NCBI GenBank assembly: GCA_019218315.1
Contig: JAHUUI010000003.1
Location: 268,443 to 332,442 of the forward strand
Reading direction: 5' to 3'
Source: Cardiobacteriaceae bacterium TAE3-ERU3
Lineage (GTDB): Bacteria; Pseudomonadota; Gammaproteobacteria; Cardiobacteriales; Cardiobacteriaceae
DNA length: 64,000 bases
Program-made: the position numbers and the translations under genes
In this document: positions 8,772-17,978 of the stretch, one piece after another
Layout of the letters: every line of letters begins with the position of its first letter
Numbering within the stretch: the stretch's first letter is position 1
Notes under the pieces: generated by a model
What the model was told of the DNA's origin: nothing
Database searches by the model: none
What the model saw: the letters and a program-made list of their open reading frames with translations, nothing else

Positions 8772-9620
8772 TCATGAAGCCGTCTGTCGGAAGCGGTAAA
8801 TCACGCTGAAGCGCTGCCAAATCAGAGCGACGACAAACAGTGCAGCTTGAGTCAGAACAATACAGGCGCTGGTCGATGCATCAGCGTGGAAGCTGAGCAA
8901 TACACCAAATACGCCGGAAAATACCGATACAGCACAGGCAACGATCATCATGCGCCCAAAGCGGCGGCAAACCAACTGCGCGGTAATGCCCGGCGCGATC
9001 AGCATCGCCACAACCAACACCACGCCAACAGCCTGAATAGCCGCGACCGAAGTCAGCGCGAGCAAGATCAACAGCCCATAGTGCAGCCATTTAACCGGCA
9101 ACCCCGCAACGCGTGCATGCGCTTCATCAAAGACGAACAGCATCAGATCACGCCACTTGAGCAAAATCACCGCTGAAACTACTGCCCCAATCACATAAAC
9201 CTGAATGCGGTCGGCTTTTTCAATGCCGAGGATATTGCCAAACAGGATATGGGTCAGGTGTTGCTCAGTATCGATGTAGGTAAACATCAAAATACCGAGT
9301 GCAAACATGCCGGCAAAGACGATACCGAGCGCAGTATCTTCCTTGATGCGGCTGTTACTGCGCACATATCCGGTCGCAAGTGCACACAAAAGCCCCGATA
9401 CAAATGCACCGATACTGAGCGGCAGACCGGCAATACTGGCAAGTACCACACCGGGCAAAATCGCGTGCGAAATCGCATCCCCCATCAGCGACCAACCTTT
9501 AAGCACCAAAAAGCACGACAGCAACGCGCAAACGATACCGACGATGACCGCAATCACCAACGCTTGCTGCATGAACGTGTAATGCAGTGGTGCAGTGAAA
9601 AAAGATTGCAACATACTCAT
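8772..9620 (-). CDS. sitD: metal ABC transporter permease 2 (SitD/YfeD-like)
   Basis: 282 residues, about eight to nine membrane helices, ABC-3 permease family (Mn/Zn/Fe uptake). Signature blocks are VLKGWSLMGDAISHAILPGVVLA near residues 40-60, SRIKEDTALGIVFAGMFALG and GVVLVVAMLIAPGITAQL. Known: SitC and SitD form the membrane channel of SitABCD-type importers. Its ATG overlaps the stop of the first permease (ATGA, 9617-9620), so both permeases are made in equal amounts as a heterodimer. The two permeases share the same blocks and are paralogues. Confidence 0.88.
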   Translation of the reverse strand: MSMLQSFFTAPLHYTFMQQALVIAVIVGIVCALLSCFLVLKGWSLMGDAISHAILPGVVLASIAGLPLSIGAFVSGLLCALATGYVRSNSRIKEDTALGIVFAGMFALGILMFTYIDTEQHLTHILFGNILGIEKADRIQVYVIGAVVSAVILLKWRDLMLFVFDEAHARVAGLPVKWLHYGLLILLALTSVAAIQAVGVVLVVAMLIAPGITAQLVCRRFGRMMIVACAVSVFSGVFGVLLSFHADASTSACIVLTQAALFVVALIWQRFSVIYRFRQTAS

Positions 9621-10471
9621 ACCGCCACCGCCTTACGCAAGCGTATCTTGCGTGGAATCAGTCCGTACTTCGGCGAGAACAGGAAAGCCAAAATGAACAG
9701 CGCCGTTTGTAGTACGACAATCAGTGCACCGGTGACGCCATTGACGAAGTAGCTCAGATACGCACCAAAAAAGCTGGTCAGCAAACCGATCAGCATTGCA
9801 ATCACCAGTACGCGGCCAAAGCGATCGCTGAGCAGGTAGGCGGTCGCACCTGGCGTGATCACCAGTGCAATCACGAGGATCGCACCAACGGCCTGCAACG
9901 ACGACACCACTGCCGCGCTGAGCATGGCAAAAAAGATGATTTTCCAACGCGTCACGTTAAGCCCTGCGGCGACTGCTTGTGTCTCATCGAAAAACATCAG
10001 CATGAAATCGCGCCACTTGAGTGCGAACAGTACCAGTGTGATCGCTGCGATAAACATGATTTGCCACAGGTCGCTATCACTCATGCCGAGAATATTGCCG
10101 TAAATAATTGCGGTAATACTTATGGAAGTCGGATTCAGCGATATCAGCAGCAAACCGGCGGCAAAAAATGCCGAGAATACGAAGCCGATGACCGCATCTT
10201 GCTTGAGGCGCGCAATCTGGTTCAATCCCAAAATAGCAGTAGCGGCGAGAAAGCCGGTAAAAAATGCGCCCATCGCATAAGGCAAGCCCAGTGCGTATGC
10301 ACCCGCAACACCCGGCACAACCGCATGCGACAGTGCATCACCAATCAGCGACCATCCCTTGAGCATGAGAAAAACAGACAGCAAGGCGCAAACGGTACCA
10401 ACCAGCGCACTTGCCGCCATCGCCTTGACCATGTAGTTATAGGTAAACGGTTCGAGTAGCCATTCAATCAT
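9617..10471 (-). CDS. sitC: metal ABC transporter permease 1 (SitC/YfeC-like)
   Basis: 284 residues from the ATG at 10471, which gives the family-typical start [17 protein letters not shown] and overlaps the ATPase gene by eight bases; an upstream extension to 10522 lies inside the ATPase gene and has no family match. ABC-3 permease motifs are [39 protein letters not shown] and [19 protein letters not shown]. It acts in the inner membrane with the second permease to pass Mn2+, Fe2+ or Zn2+. Metal identity cannot be decided from the permease sequence. Confidence 0.88.
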   Translation of the reverse strand: MIEWLLEPFTYNYMVKAMAASALVGTVCALLSVFLMLKGWSLIGDALSHAVVPGVAGAYALGLPYAMGAFFTGFLAATAILGLNQIARLKQDAVIGFVFSAFFAAGLLLISLNPTSISITAIIYGNILGMSDSDLWQIMFIAAITLVLFALKWRDFMLMFFDETQAVAAGLNVTRWKIIFFAMLSAAVVSSLQAVGAILVIALVITPGATAYLLSDRFGRVLVIAMLIGLLTSFFGAYLSYFVNGVTGALIVVLQTALFILAFLFSPKYGLIPRKIRLRKAVAV

Positions 10472-11330
10472 TGCGCTTGTCCTCGCCCTTTCCACCATAA
10501 TTGGCCGGATGATGGCGACCACCGAGAAATACCGCCGGACGTTCGTCGTCTGTCACGATCGTTACAGATTCCGATGGCGAAGTCTGCCCATCGATACTGA
10601 TGTGCTTCAAGATGCCACCAAAGGTCTTTTCCAGGTTTTCATGGGTATAGACCGTTGCCGTATCACCAGCCGCAATCACCGTGCGGTTGATCATCACCAC
10701 CTCATTACAGTAATCCGGTACCGTACCGAGGTTATGGGTCGAGACGAGGATCAGATAACCTTCGCGACGCAATTCCTGAAGCAATTCCATGATCGCATGC
10801 TCGGTTTTAACGTCCACTCCAGTAAATGGTTCATCAAGCAAAATAATCCTGCTTTCTTGAGCCAGCGCACGCGCGAGGAACACGCGCTTTTTCTGCCCAC
10901 CGGACAGCTCGCCAATCTGGCGCTCGGCAAGCTGCTCAACGCCGAGGCGCTCCATTGCAGCCTGTACGATTTGATGGTCGCTGCGGTGTGCGATGCGCAT
11001 AAAGCCCATGTGGCCATAGCGCCCCTGCATCACCACATCGCGCACCAAAATCGGGAATTGCCAGTCGATATTTTCTGATTGCGGCACATACGCGACGCCA
11101 TTTTGCTTGACCGCTTGCGCAGCCAACAAGCCGCTGAGGCGGATTTCGCCGGTCTGCGGGCGCACAATGCCCATGATTGAATTAAACAGCGTTGATTTAC
11201 CGCTGCCATTCACCCCGACCAACGCGCATACTGTGCCACCATTTAATGAAAAGCTGACATCGTGAATCGCGGTATAGCCATTGGCATAAGTCACGCGCAC
11301 TTCCTGCGCGGTAAGAGAGACTTCCTGCAT
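10464..11330 (-). CDS. sitB: metal ABC transporter ATP-binding protein (SitB/YfeB-like)
   Basis: 288 residues. Walker A is GVNGSGKST (~residues 39-47), the Q-loop region is [14 protein letters not shown] (typical of Mn/Zn importers), the signature is LSGGQKKR, Walker B is [12 protein letters not shown], and the H-loop is VSTHN. The C-terminal ~40 residues (after TFGGILKHI) are a hydrophilic tail with two adjacent histidines ([11 protein letters not shown]), of unknown role. It powers uptake with the two permeases and follows the binding-protein gene after a 146-base gap that holds a stable hairpin. Confidence 0.93.
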   Translation of the reverse strand: MQEVSLTAQEVRVTYANGYTAIHDVSFSLNGGTVCALVGVNGSGKSTLFNSIMGIVRPQTGEIRLSGLLAAQAVKQNGVAYVPQSENIDWQFPILVRDVVMQGRYGHMGFMRIAHRSDHQIVQAAMERLGVEQLAERQIGELSGGQKKRVFLARALAQESRIILLDEPFTGVDVKTEHAIMELLQELRREGYLILVSTHNLGTVPDYCNEVVMINRTVIAAGDTATVYTHENLEKTFGGILKHISIDGQTSPSESVTIVTDDERPAVFLGGRHHPANYGGKGEDKRND

Positions 11331-11428
11331 TACTCACTCCTGCTTCTGCTGAAGCATTCGTTGTCAAACAGCAAAAGCGCGGCACTTTTCGTACCACGCC
11401 ACTTGCAATATTTGACGTTAATTTGAGT

Positions 11429-11460
11429 TCTGTGTTGCTGCGTCACAGCAGCAACACAGA
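11429..11460 (-). repeat. stable stem-loop between the binding-protein gene and the ATPase gene
   Basis: Perfect 12-base inverted repeat TCTGTGTTGCTG (11429-11440) and CAGCAACACAGA (11449-11460) with an eight-base loop, 17 bases after the sitA stop on the minus strand. There is no T-run, so it is more likely a 3' mRNA-stabilising or partial-termination structure than a full terminator. Such elements commonly let periplasmic binding proteins be made in excess of the membrane parts. Confidence 0.7.
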
Positions 11461-11476
11461 GCCATTACACAGCCAA

Positions 11477-12379
11477 TTACTTAGCAGCTTTACCAGTCAG
11501 GCCCTTGAGTACTGTGCCGGTTGTTACATCAAGCAGGTCGAGGTAAGTTGGTACCGCACCATCTGGCTCAGACAATGAGTCGACGTAAAGCACACCACCA
11601 TAAGCAGCACCAGTTTCTTTAGCGACCTGACGCGCAGGCTTGTCGGAAATAGTACTTTCACTGAACACCACTGGAATGTTGTTCTCACGAACCTTATCGA
11701 TCAGCGCACTGACCTGATCCGGAGAACCTTGCTGCTCAGCGTTGATCGGCCACAGATACGCTTCTTTCAGGCCATAATCACGAGCGAGGTAAGAGAACGC
11801 GCCTTCACTGGTCACCAGCCAACGCTGCTCTTCTGGTACGGTTTCAAGCTCAGCACGGATGCGCTTGTCCATGTCGTCAATTTTGGCTTTATACGCTTCG
11901 GCATTAGCGGCGTATTGCTCAGCGTGCTCAGGGTCATATTCAGCCAGCGCTTTTTCAATGTTATCGACATAAATTTTGGCGCTAGTGGTAGACATCCACG
12001 CATGTGGATTCGGCTTGCCATCATATTCACCACCACTGATCGACATTGGCTCAATACCTTCAGTCACAACGACAGAAGGAACACCATCAATATTGGCAAA
12101 GAATTTTTCAAACCAACGCTCAAGGTTCATGCCGTTCCAAAGAATCAGATCGGCTTCTTGTGCGCGCACGATGTCTTGGGGAGTCGGCTCGTAGTCGTGA
12201 ATTTCAGCGCCTGGCTTGGTAATAGAAACCACTTCAGCGCTATCGCCAGCAACGTTTTGCGCCATATCGGCAATGACGGTGAAAGTGGTTGCAACGGTAA
12301 ACTTGTCATCTTTGGCATAACCAAATGCGCAGACAGCAGAAATAACCACAGCCAAAATAGATTTTGAGGTCACAGACAT
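11477..12379 (-). CDS. sitA: metal-binding periplasmic protein of the ABC importer (SitA/YfeA-like)
   Basis: 300 residues, cluster A-I substrate-binding protein. The Sec signal peptide is SILAVVISAVCAFGYA with cleavage about residue 22. The four metal ligands of Mn/Fe-type proteins can be placed: His in GAEIHDYEPTP (~61), His in KPNPHAWMST (~126), Glu in TSEGAFSYLA (~192) and Asp in LYVDSLSEP (~267). The His/His/Glu/Asp set favours Mn2+ or Fe2+ over a ZnuA-type zinc protein, and no His-rich loop is present. It is the first gene of the operon sitA-B-C-D. An AATAATGATT element upstream may be part of a Fur site. Confidence 0.9.
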   Translation of the reverse strand: MSVTSKSILAVVISAVCAFGYAKDDKFTVATTFTVIADMAQNVAGDSAEVVSITKPGAEIHDYEPTPQDIVRAQEADLILWNGMNLERWFEKFFANIDGVPSVVVTEGIEPMSISGGEYDGKPNPHAWMSTTSAKIYVDNIEKALAEYDPEHAEQYAANAEAYKAKIDDMDKRIRAELETVPEEQRWLVTSEGAFSYLARDYGLKEAYLWPINAEQQGSPDQVSALIDKVRENNIPVVFSESTISDKPARQVAKETGAAYGGVLYVDSLSEPDGAVPTYLDLLDVTTGTVLKGLTGKAAK

Positions 12380-12718
12380 AATAAAAATGCTCCAAAAAAA
12401 TTAAACGGAGCGGATACGGTATAAAAAACAATAATGATTGGCAACTACAACTTGGTAAAATTTTTCCAGTAAACTTAACAGACTGCACTTACCCATGTAA
12501 TTCATTAAAAATATTGAATATTGAACATACTTTTCTGATGCATATAGCGGCCACCTTCATTGTCGTGTCACTCACTCTTCTCCCCCGTAAATACAGTCAT
12601 TCGATACCAATCAAAAAACTATCGTGCTGCAATGTATATTCATTTGCCATCAATACTTGAGCAGCGCGACATAAATCCGTATCATTCGCCTGTTAAATCA
12701 TGGTAGTCGGGTAATTCT
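12380..12718. promoter_or_regulatory. divergent control region of sitABCD and minCDE
   Basis: 339 bases between oppositely oriented operons. Toward minC there is a good sigma-70 promoter: TTGAGC (12657-12662), a 17-base spacer, TATCAT (12680-12685), about 27 bases from predicted +1 to the minC start. Toward sitA, AATAATGATTGGCAACTAC at 12430-12448 matches about 12 of 19 positions of the Fur consensus, the first ten nearly perfectly, and lies about 50 bases upstream of the sitA ATG where a repressor would act. The Fur call is tentative. Confidence 0.5.
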
Positions 12719-13435
12719 TTGTTCAAAAACAGACAAGCAGGCATCACAACCATCACACTGGATAGTGATGATCAGGCACTGATGCAAGCACAATTGGAAA
12801 ATGCTGTAGGCAAAGCCCCCCAAGGCTTTTTCACCAGCATGCCTTTCGTTGCAGACCTAAATCAGGCTGCAATTGACTCAGCAGAACGCTTAATCGCGAT
12901 CAAAAAGCTGTTTCTCGAATTTGGCTTGACGCTGATCGGCATCAGCAATCACCGCTGTGACGCATCAGTATTACAAGCAGCCGGGCTAGCTGATATACAG
13001 CTTGCCCAAACGGCCGAAAAGCGCATGCCAACGGCTAGCGGTCGCGAGAAGGCAAATCAACCAACTCCCGAATACCTCCCAGAGCAACCAGCCGCGTGCA
13101 ATGCCAAAATCATCCGTCAGCACGTACGTTCAGGGCAACGTGTTTATGCCAAAGGCTGTGATTTGATCGTGATCGGGACGGTTGGTGCTGGCGCAGAAAT
13201 CATCGCTGATGGACATATTTCTGTTTATGGCAGCTTGCGTGGGCGCGCTTTCGCCGGTGCAAAAGGCGATCACGACTGCATTATTTTCTGTAGTGAACTG
13301 GCAGCCGAGCTGGTTTCGATTGCCGGCTGCTATCAAAACATGGAACAACTCGAGCCGTATAAAGGGCAAAAAAATTGCCTGATAACACTCGATTCTGATG
13401 AGCTCATGTCCGTGCGCTCACTAATGCCAAAATAA
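12719..13435 (+). CDS. minC: septum site-determining protein MinC
   Basis: 238 residues. The C-terminal MinC domain is clear: RSGQRVYAKGCDLIVIGTVG, GAEIIADGHISVYGSLRGRA, then FAGAKGDHDCIIFCSELAAE, the right-handed beta-helix that binds MinD and FtsZ. The N-terminal ~110 residues form the FtsZ-inhibiting domain. MinC blocks Z-ring assembly near the poles. The start is TTG at 12719: an in-frame TAG lies six codons upstream, so no earlier start is possible, and the next ATG would cut into the N-terminal domain. The promoter at 12657-12685 supports this start. minD begins 29 bases after the stop. Confidence 0.93.
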   Translation: MFKNRQAGITTITLDSDDQALMQAQLENAVGKAPQGFFTSMPFVADLNQAAIDSAERLIAIKKLFLEFGLTLIGISNHRCDASVLQAAGLADIQLAQTAEKRMPTASGREKANQPTPEYLPEQPAACNAKIIRQHVRSGQRVYAKGCDLIVIGTVGAGAEIIADGHISVYGSLRGRAFAGAKGDHDCIIFCSELAAELVSIAGCYQNMEQLEPYKGQKNCLITLDSDELMSVRSLMPK

Positions 13436-13464
13436 AACCCATTGCTTAAATTAAGGACGTCTAC

Positions 13465-14280
13465 ATGAGTAAAGTAATTGTTGTCACATCGGGTAAAGGC
13501 GGCGTCGGTAAGACCACGACCAGCGCAAGCCTCTCTGCCGGCCTCGCATTGAAAGGACATAAAACAGCCGTCATCGACTTCGATGTTGGCCTGCGTAACC
13601 TCGATTTAATCATGGGCGTTGAGCGCCGTGTGGTCTATGACTTGGTCAACGTCATCAATAACGAATCTACCCTGCACCAGGCGCTCATCCGCGATAAGCG
13701 GGTTGAAAACCTCTATATCCTGCCTGCTTCACAGACCCGCGATAAAGACGCACTGACCAAAGAAGGCGTCGCCGCTGTCATTGATGAGCTTAAGGAAATG
13801 GGCTTCGAATACATTATTTGCGATTCTCCAGCCGGTATTGAGCGTGGTGCATTGATGGCATTGTATTTTGCTGATGAGGCTATCATTACCACTAACCCTG
13901 AAGTCTCATCCGTACGCGACTCAGACCGCATCCTCGGTATTCTTGCCAGCAAATCCAAGCGTGCTGAAGAAGGCCTTGAGCCAGTTAAAGAGCACCTCAT
14001 CATCACCCGCTACAGCCCAGAGCGAGTCAAGATGGGCGAAATGCTCAGCGTTGAAGACGTCATCGACATTCTTTCTATCGAACTGCTCGGCGTTATTCCT
14101 GAATCGGAAGCAGTACTCTCTGCATCAAACCAGGGTGAACCGGTCATCCTGAACAGCGACAGCCATGCCGGCCAAGCTTATTCTGATGCGGTTGAACGTT
14201 TACTCGGCAATAGTGCGCTGCCGCATCGCTTCCTCGATGCCAAACGCAAAAGCTTTTTCTCTAAATTGCTGGGAGGCTAA
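13465..14280 (+). CDS. minD: septum site-determining ATPase MinD
   Basis: 271 residues, the usual length. Deviant Walker A SGKGGVGKTTTSASL at residues 9-23, then FDVGLRNLDLIMGVERR, SQTRDKDALT, CDSPAGIERGA and the amphipathic membrane-targeting C-terminus KRKSFFSKLLGG. MinD binds ATP, dimerises on the inner membrane, recruits MinC and is released by MinE, which creates pole-to-pole oscillation. Ribosome site AAGGA precedes the ATG. It forms an operon with minC and with minE, two bases downstream. Confidence 0.98.
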   Translation: MSKVIVVTSGKGGVGKTTTSASLSAGLALKGHKTAVIDFDVGLRNLDLIMGVERRVVYDLVNVINNESTLHQALIRDKRVENLYILPASQTRDKDALTKEGVAAVIDELKEMGFEYIICDSPAGIERGALMALYFADEAIITTNPEVSSVRDSDRILGILASKSKRAEEGLEPVKEHLIITRYSPERVKMGEMLSVEDVIDILSIELLGVIPESEAVLSASNQGEPVILNSDSHAGQAYSDAVERLLGNSALPHRFLDAKRKSFFSKLLGG

Positions 14281-14282
14281 GC

Positions 14283-14573
14283 ATGGGTTTTTTAGATCAC
14301 CTCTTTCGTCGCCAAAGCAATTCAGCCAAAACTGCTAAAGAGCGCCTGCAAATCATCGTCGCCCATCAGCGCGATGGTCGTAATGGCAACAAGCGCAACG
14401 AACCAGCGTTCATGGAAGACATGAAGCGCGAAATTCTCCAAGTAGTGAAAAAGTACGTCAACATTCATCCAGACGATATCGAGGCCAATATTTCCAAAGA
14501 AGGCGAAATGGACGTACTTGCTTTGAATATCAATTTACCTGAGAGCACTGACGGAAAGATCACGACCAGTTAA
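14283..14573 (+). CDS. minE: cell division topological specificity factor MinE
   Basis: 96 residues. The N-terminal membrane-binding segment is MGFLDHLF, the anti-MinCD helix follows in TAKERLQIIVAHQRDGRN, and the C-terminal dimer domain has FMEDMKREILQVVKKYV. MinE stimulates MinD ATPase and removes MinCD from midcell. It begins two bases after the minD stop and is followed two bases later by hslR, so the four genes probably share a transcript. It is slightly longer than the E. coli protein (88) at the C-terminus. Confidence 0.97.
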   Translation: MGFLDHLFRRQSNSAKTAKERLQIIVAHQRDGRNGNKRNEPAFMEDMKREILQVVKKYVNIHPDDIEANISKEGEMDVLALNINLPESTDGKITTS

Positions 14574-14575
14574 CC

Positions 14576-14971
14576 ATGAGTCAAACTGAGCAATCAGTCC
14601 GATTAGATCAATGGCTGTGGGCGGCACGTTTTTTCAAAACCCGCCCACTTGCCGTCTCTGCGATCAAAAATGGCCGCGTGGACGTCAATGGCCAACGCGC
14701 CAAGCCAGCGCGTAGTATCTCAGCCGGAGACGTCCTCCACATCCGCAAGCAAGCCGAGCTCGAATTTACCGTCACCGTGACAGACGTCAGCAGTAAACGG
14801 CTCTCAGCAAAGCTGGCGCAAAACCTTTATGAAGAAAGTGCTGAAAGTATCGCCTTGCGTGCAGCCCTGCGCGAACAGCAGCAAATTGCGCGCAATATGG
14901 TTGATTTTCCCGACAAGCGCCCCGATAAACGTGCGAGAAGAGACATCCGCGCGATCAAACATCAGGAGTAA
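14576..14971 (+). CDS. hslR: Hsp15-like S4-domain ribosome rescue protein
   Basis: 131 residues. The S4 RNA-binding motif covers residues ~8-60: VRLDQWLWAARFFKTRPLAV followed by AIKNGRVDVNGQRAKPARSI. The basic C-terminal tail has RPDKRARRDIRAIKHQ. Known: Hsp15 binds the free 50S subunit that carries a nascent peptidyl-tRNA and helps recycle it. E. coli HslR is 133 residues with the same layout. It lies two bases after minE and six bases before gor. This link to minE is not universal and may be lineage-specific. Confidence 0.9.
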   Translation: MSQTEQSVRLDQWLWAARFFKTRPLAVSAIKNGRVDVNGQRAKPARSISAGDVLHIRKQAELEFTVTVTDVSSKRLSAKLAQNLYEESAESIALRAALREQQQIARNMVDFPDKRPDKRARRDIRAIKHQE

Positions 14972-14977
14972 TATTTA

Positions 14978-16330
14978 ATGAGCAAAGAATTTGACCTTAT
15001 CTGCATTGGCGGCGGCTCCGGCGGCATTGCTACCGCACGTCGTGCAGCTGAATACGGTGCAAAAGTCGCCGTCATCGAAGGTGCAAAGCTCGGCGGCACT
15101 TGCGTCAACGTCGGTTGCGTGCCAAAGAAGCTGTTTTGGTATGCAGCAAACACCGCGGAAGCGCTCGAAAATGCACCAAAATTCGGTTTTGAAGGCATGG
15201 ATAAGGCGCATCCATTCAACTGGGCGCAATTCAAGAAAGATCGCGATGCCTATATCGCCCGCCTCAACCACATCTACGCCAACAACCTCGATAAAAGTGA
15301 AGTAACTTTAATTGAAGGTTTTGCGCGTTTTAATGGCCAAAATAGCGTCGAAGTCAATGGTGAGACCTACCGTGCCAAGCACATCGTGATTGCCGTTGGT
15401 GGCAAGCCGGTCGTTCCTGATATCGAAGGCGCAGAACTCGGCATCACTTCAGATGGATTTTTTGCCCTGGAAGAGCAGCCCAAGCATGCTGTGATCGTTG
15501 GCGCTGGCTACATCGCCTGCGAAATTGCCGGCGTCATGCAAGCACTTGGTACACAGTGCGAACTCGCTGTACGCAAAAACCGCGTCTTGCGCACACTTGA
15601 TGAAGACATCACAGACACTCTTGCAGAAGCCATGGTCGAGCAAGGCATCAAACTGCGCTTTGAAACCCAAATCAGCAAAGTTGAGCAAGTCGCAGACACC
15701 TTACACATCCATTACGACAATGGTGACATGGTCGAAACTGATTGCCTGCTATGGGCAACCGGCCGTATCCCACTGACCGCCGAGCTTGGCCTCGAGCAAG
15801 CCGGAATCAAAGCCAATGACGATGGCACCATTACGGTGGACGACTACCAAAATACCAGTGTGGATGGCATTTACGCGCTTGGCGACGTCACCGGGCAAAT
15901 TGACCTGACGCCGGTCGCTATTGCTGCTGGCCGCCGCTTGGCTGCACGCCTGTTCAATGATCAGCCTGATGCCAAACTCGACTACAACAACATCCCAACC
16001 GTGATGTTCACCCATCCACCAATTGGTACAGTTGGCCTTGGTGAAGCCGAAGCCATCGAAGCCTTTGGCGAAGAAGAAATCAAAGTTTACCGCGCCAAGT
16101 TCACGCCTATGGCTCGAACCTTTGCCGTTCACAAGCCCAAAACGCTGATGAAGCTGGTCTGCCAAGGCAAAGCCGAACGCGTGATTGGTATTCAGATGAT
16201 CGGTGACGGCGTTGATGAAATGCTGCAAGGCTTCGCAGTAGCGGTCAAAATGGGGGCTGCAAAAGCAGACTTCGATGATACCGTCGCGATCCACCCAACC
16301 AGCTCGGAAGAGCTCGTCACCTTGCGCTAA
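14978..16330 (+). CDS. gor: glutathione-disulfide reductase
   Basis: 450 residues, the same length as E. coli Gor. FAD-binding [17 protein letters not shown] at the N-terminus, redox-active disulfide [13 protein letters not shown] (Cys ~42 and ~47), NADPH-binding [11 protein letters not shown] with [14 protein letters not shown], whose two arginines fit the NADPH 2'-phosphate site, second FAD motif [21 protein letters not shown], and C-terminal HPTSSEE with the catalytic His-Glu pair. It reduces glutathione disulfide in the cytosol at the expense of NADPH. The gene follows hslR after six bases and is the end of the min operon; a modest stem-loop lies about 50 bases after the stop. Confidence 0.95.
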   Translation: MSKEFDLICIGGGSGGIATARRAAEYGAKVAVIEGAKLGGTCVNVGCVPKKLFWYAANTAEALENAPKFGFEGMDKAHPFNWAQFKKDRDAYIARLNHIYANNLDKSEVTLIEGFARFNGQNSVEVNGETYRAKHIVIAVGGKPVVPDIEGAELGITSDGFFALEEQPKHAVIVGAGYIACEIAGVMQALGTQCELAVRKNRVLRTLDEDITDTLAEAMVEQGIKLRFETQISKVEQVADTLHIHYDNGDMVETDCLLWATGRIPLTAELGLEQAGIKANDDGTITVDDYQNTSVDGIYALGDVTGQIDLTPVAIAAGRRLAARLFNDQPDAKLDYNNIPTVMFTHPPIGTVGLGEAEAIEAFGEEEIKVYRAKFTPMARTFAVHKPKTLMKLVCQGKAERVIGIQMIGDGVDEMLQGFAVAVKMGAAKADFDDTVAIHPTSSEELVTLR

Positions 16331-16374
16331 CACCAGCATAGAATAGACGCATAATTTGCGGCAAACATATTAGC

Positions 16375-16397
16375 GGGCAGTCATTTAACGACTGCTC
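16375..16397 (+). repeat. stem-loop after gor
   Basis: GGGCAGTC (16375-16382) and GACTGCTC (16390-16397) pair over eight positions with one G-T pair and a seven-base loop, between the gor stop and the TM2 gene. No T-run follows, so termination is uncertain. Confidence 0.4.
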
Positions 16398-16426
16398 GCG
16401 AACCACCCTACAAGCAAGGAATCATC

Positions 16427-16867
16427 ATGCAACAACCTATACCTCACACCTCACAGCCGGAAAAATTTCCCCAAAGCTCACACAGCATCGTCATGGGCTA
16501 CCTATTATGGATCTTCGGCTTTATTGGTGCGCATCGCTTTTACTACGGCAAAACCATCAGCGGCGTCATTTACTTTTTTACCCTAGGGCTATTTTTCATT
16601 GGCTGGATCATCGATTTATTCCTGATTCCAGCGATGGACAAACAAGCTGATAACCGCTTTTTGACCGGCCCAATCAATTACAGCATTGCATGGCTACTGC
16701 TGACCTTTCTCGGTGTATTTGGCGTTCACCGCTTCTACATGGGTAAATGGATTACCGGCTTGATCTATCTGTGCAGCGCTGGGCTATTCGGCCTTGGCAT
16801 TCTCTATGATTTCCTCACCCTCAACGAGCAAATCACCATCAAGCACCGCGAAGCAGGCCTGCGTTAG
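16427..16867 (+). CDS. double TM2-domain membrane protein
   Basis: 146 residues with two copies of the TM2 domain. Copy 1 is IVMGYLLWIFGFIGAHRFYYGK plus the helix-turn ending DLFLIPAM; copy 2 is IAWLLLTFLGVFGVHRFYMGK plus LYDFLTL. Each has the GxHRFYxGK loop between two membrane helices, so four membrane segments are expected. Known: TM2 proteins are widespread but their function in bacteria is not established. The ribosome site AAGGAATCATC precedes the ATG. No partner is suggested by its neighbours. Confidence 0.8.
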   Translation: MQQPIPHTSQPEKFPQSSHSIVMGYLLWIFGFIGAHRFYYGKTISGVIYFFTLGLFFIGWIIDLFLIPAMDKQADNRFLTGPINYSIAWLLLTFLGVFGVHRFYMGKWITGLIYLCSAGLFGLGILYDFLTLNEQITIKHREAGLR

Positions 16868-16887
16868 GTCTTTTTGGCATTGATGTC

Positions 16888-16912
16888 CGGGGTGCGTATG
16901 CAGCGCACCCCG
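16888..16912 (+). terminator. GC-rich stem-loop after the TM2 gene
   Basis: Perfect nine-base inverted repeat CGGGGTGCG (16888-16896) and CGCACCCCG (16904-16912) with loop TATGCAG, 20 bases after the stop. It is followed by AATCTCATTCTC, pyrimidine-rich but not a true T-run. A terminator is the likely role. Confidence 0.6.
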
Positions 16913-17197
16913 AATCTCATTCTCGCTGCAACCCGGCGGCAATAAGCAGTACAAACAACTGACTGAGATAAGCCGCAGATTTTCATCAAACTGCAATCTG
17001 CCCAACGCATTTTTGTACTAAACTCCAGCGTGAAGAGTGCAACAACAAAGAGCCAAGAAGCGAATGATTTTCATCAACTTTTTAAAAAATGTGCATTGTA
17101 TTTCAAGATAGATATCCTCAAATACAATCAAAATTTTAATTTATCAAAAGTTGTCTTATAATGCCGCACATTCTAAAAAGACAATCATAGAGACCAC
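16913..17197 (+). promoter_or_regulatory. upstream region and -10 element of the ccm operon
   Basis: 285 bases without a gene, strongly AT-rich from 17060 on. A perfect TATAAT lies at 17157-17162, 36 bases before the ccmC ATG; at 17 bases spacing the -35 is TTTTAA (17134-17139), a weak match that suggests activator dependence. ATCAA half-sites (17143-17147) recall FNR sites but no full dyad is present. Confidence 0.5.
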
Positions 17198-17938
17198 ATG
17201 AGTACATGGCAGCGCATCCGCAAATGGGGACACCAATGGGCAAGCCCGGCTGGGTTTGATCGGCTCACCGGCTATATCTTGCCGTGGTTAACGCCGCTAG
17301 GCTGGCTCGCGCTCATCGTTGGTATTATTTGGGGGTTGGCTTTTGCGCCTGCTGACTACCAGCAAGGCAACAGCTTCCGCATTATCTATATTCACGTGCC
17401 TGCTGCCGCGCTATCGATGTCGATTTACGTCATGATGGCAGTCGCATCTGCGGTTTTCTTCATCTGGCGCGTACGCACTGCCGCGATCTTTGCCCGAGCT
17501 GCTGCACCTTATGGTGCGATTATTACCGCACTGGCGCTCATCACCGGAGCGATCTGGGGCAAGCCAACCTGGGGCGCATATTGGACGTGGGACGCACGCC
17601 TCACTTCGGAACTCATTCTTCTGTTTCTCTATACCGCCTATATGTTGCTGCAAACCAGCATTCCTGACCGCCAGCAAGCTGACCGCATCTGCGCCATCCT
17701 TGCCGTGGTCGGCGTCATCAATATTCCGGTTATCCACTATTCGGTGGTGTGGTGGAATTCGTTGCATCAGGGCGCGACGATTTTCAAGCTAGACACACCG
17801 TCAATCAGCAGCAGTATGCTTTGGCCACTGCTGATCTGCCTAGCGGCTTATTACTTGCTGTTCTTCGCTTACGTCCTCAAGAGTATGCAAAATTTGATAT
17901 TACAGCATCGTATCGACCGCTTACTCGCCCGCCAATAA
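17198..17938 (+). CDS. ccmC: haem transporter / haem-handling protein CcmC
   Basis: 246 residues, six membrane helices. The tryptophan-rich periplasmic WWD domain reads WGAYWTWDARLTSE (~residues 125-139), flanked by conserved histidines in YIHVPAA (~64) and VIHYSVVWWNSLHQG (~180). Known: CcmC presents haem to CcmE and is required for holo-CcmE formation together with CcmAB and CcmD. It is first in the operon ccmC-D-E-F-G-nfsA-H-I-A-B. No GC or codon oddity was seen. Confidence 0.97.
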   Translation: MSTWQRIRKWGHQWASPAGFDRLTGYILPWLTPLGWLALIVGIIWGLAFAPADYQQGNSFRIIYIHVPAAALSMSIYVMMAVASAVFFIWRVRTAAIFARAAAPYGAIITALALITGAIWGKPTWGAYWTWDARLTSELILLFLYTAYMLLQTSIPDRQQADRICAILAVVGVINIPVIHYSVVWWNSLHQGATIFKLDTPSISSSMLWPLLICLAAYYLLFFAYVLKSMQNLILQHRIDRLLARQ

Positions 17939-17978
17939 AATAACGACATAAATAAAATGACACCATGAGGCCAACGCC

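Noticed and set aside
10464-12379. Zinc (ZnuABC) identity of the metal importer
   Set aside because: SitA lacks the His-rich loop of ZnuA and has a His/His/Glu/Asp ligand set; two permease genes are present, as in Sit/Yfe systems. Zinc is still not fully excluded.
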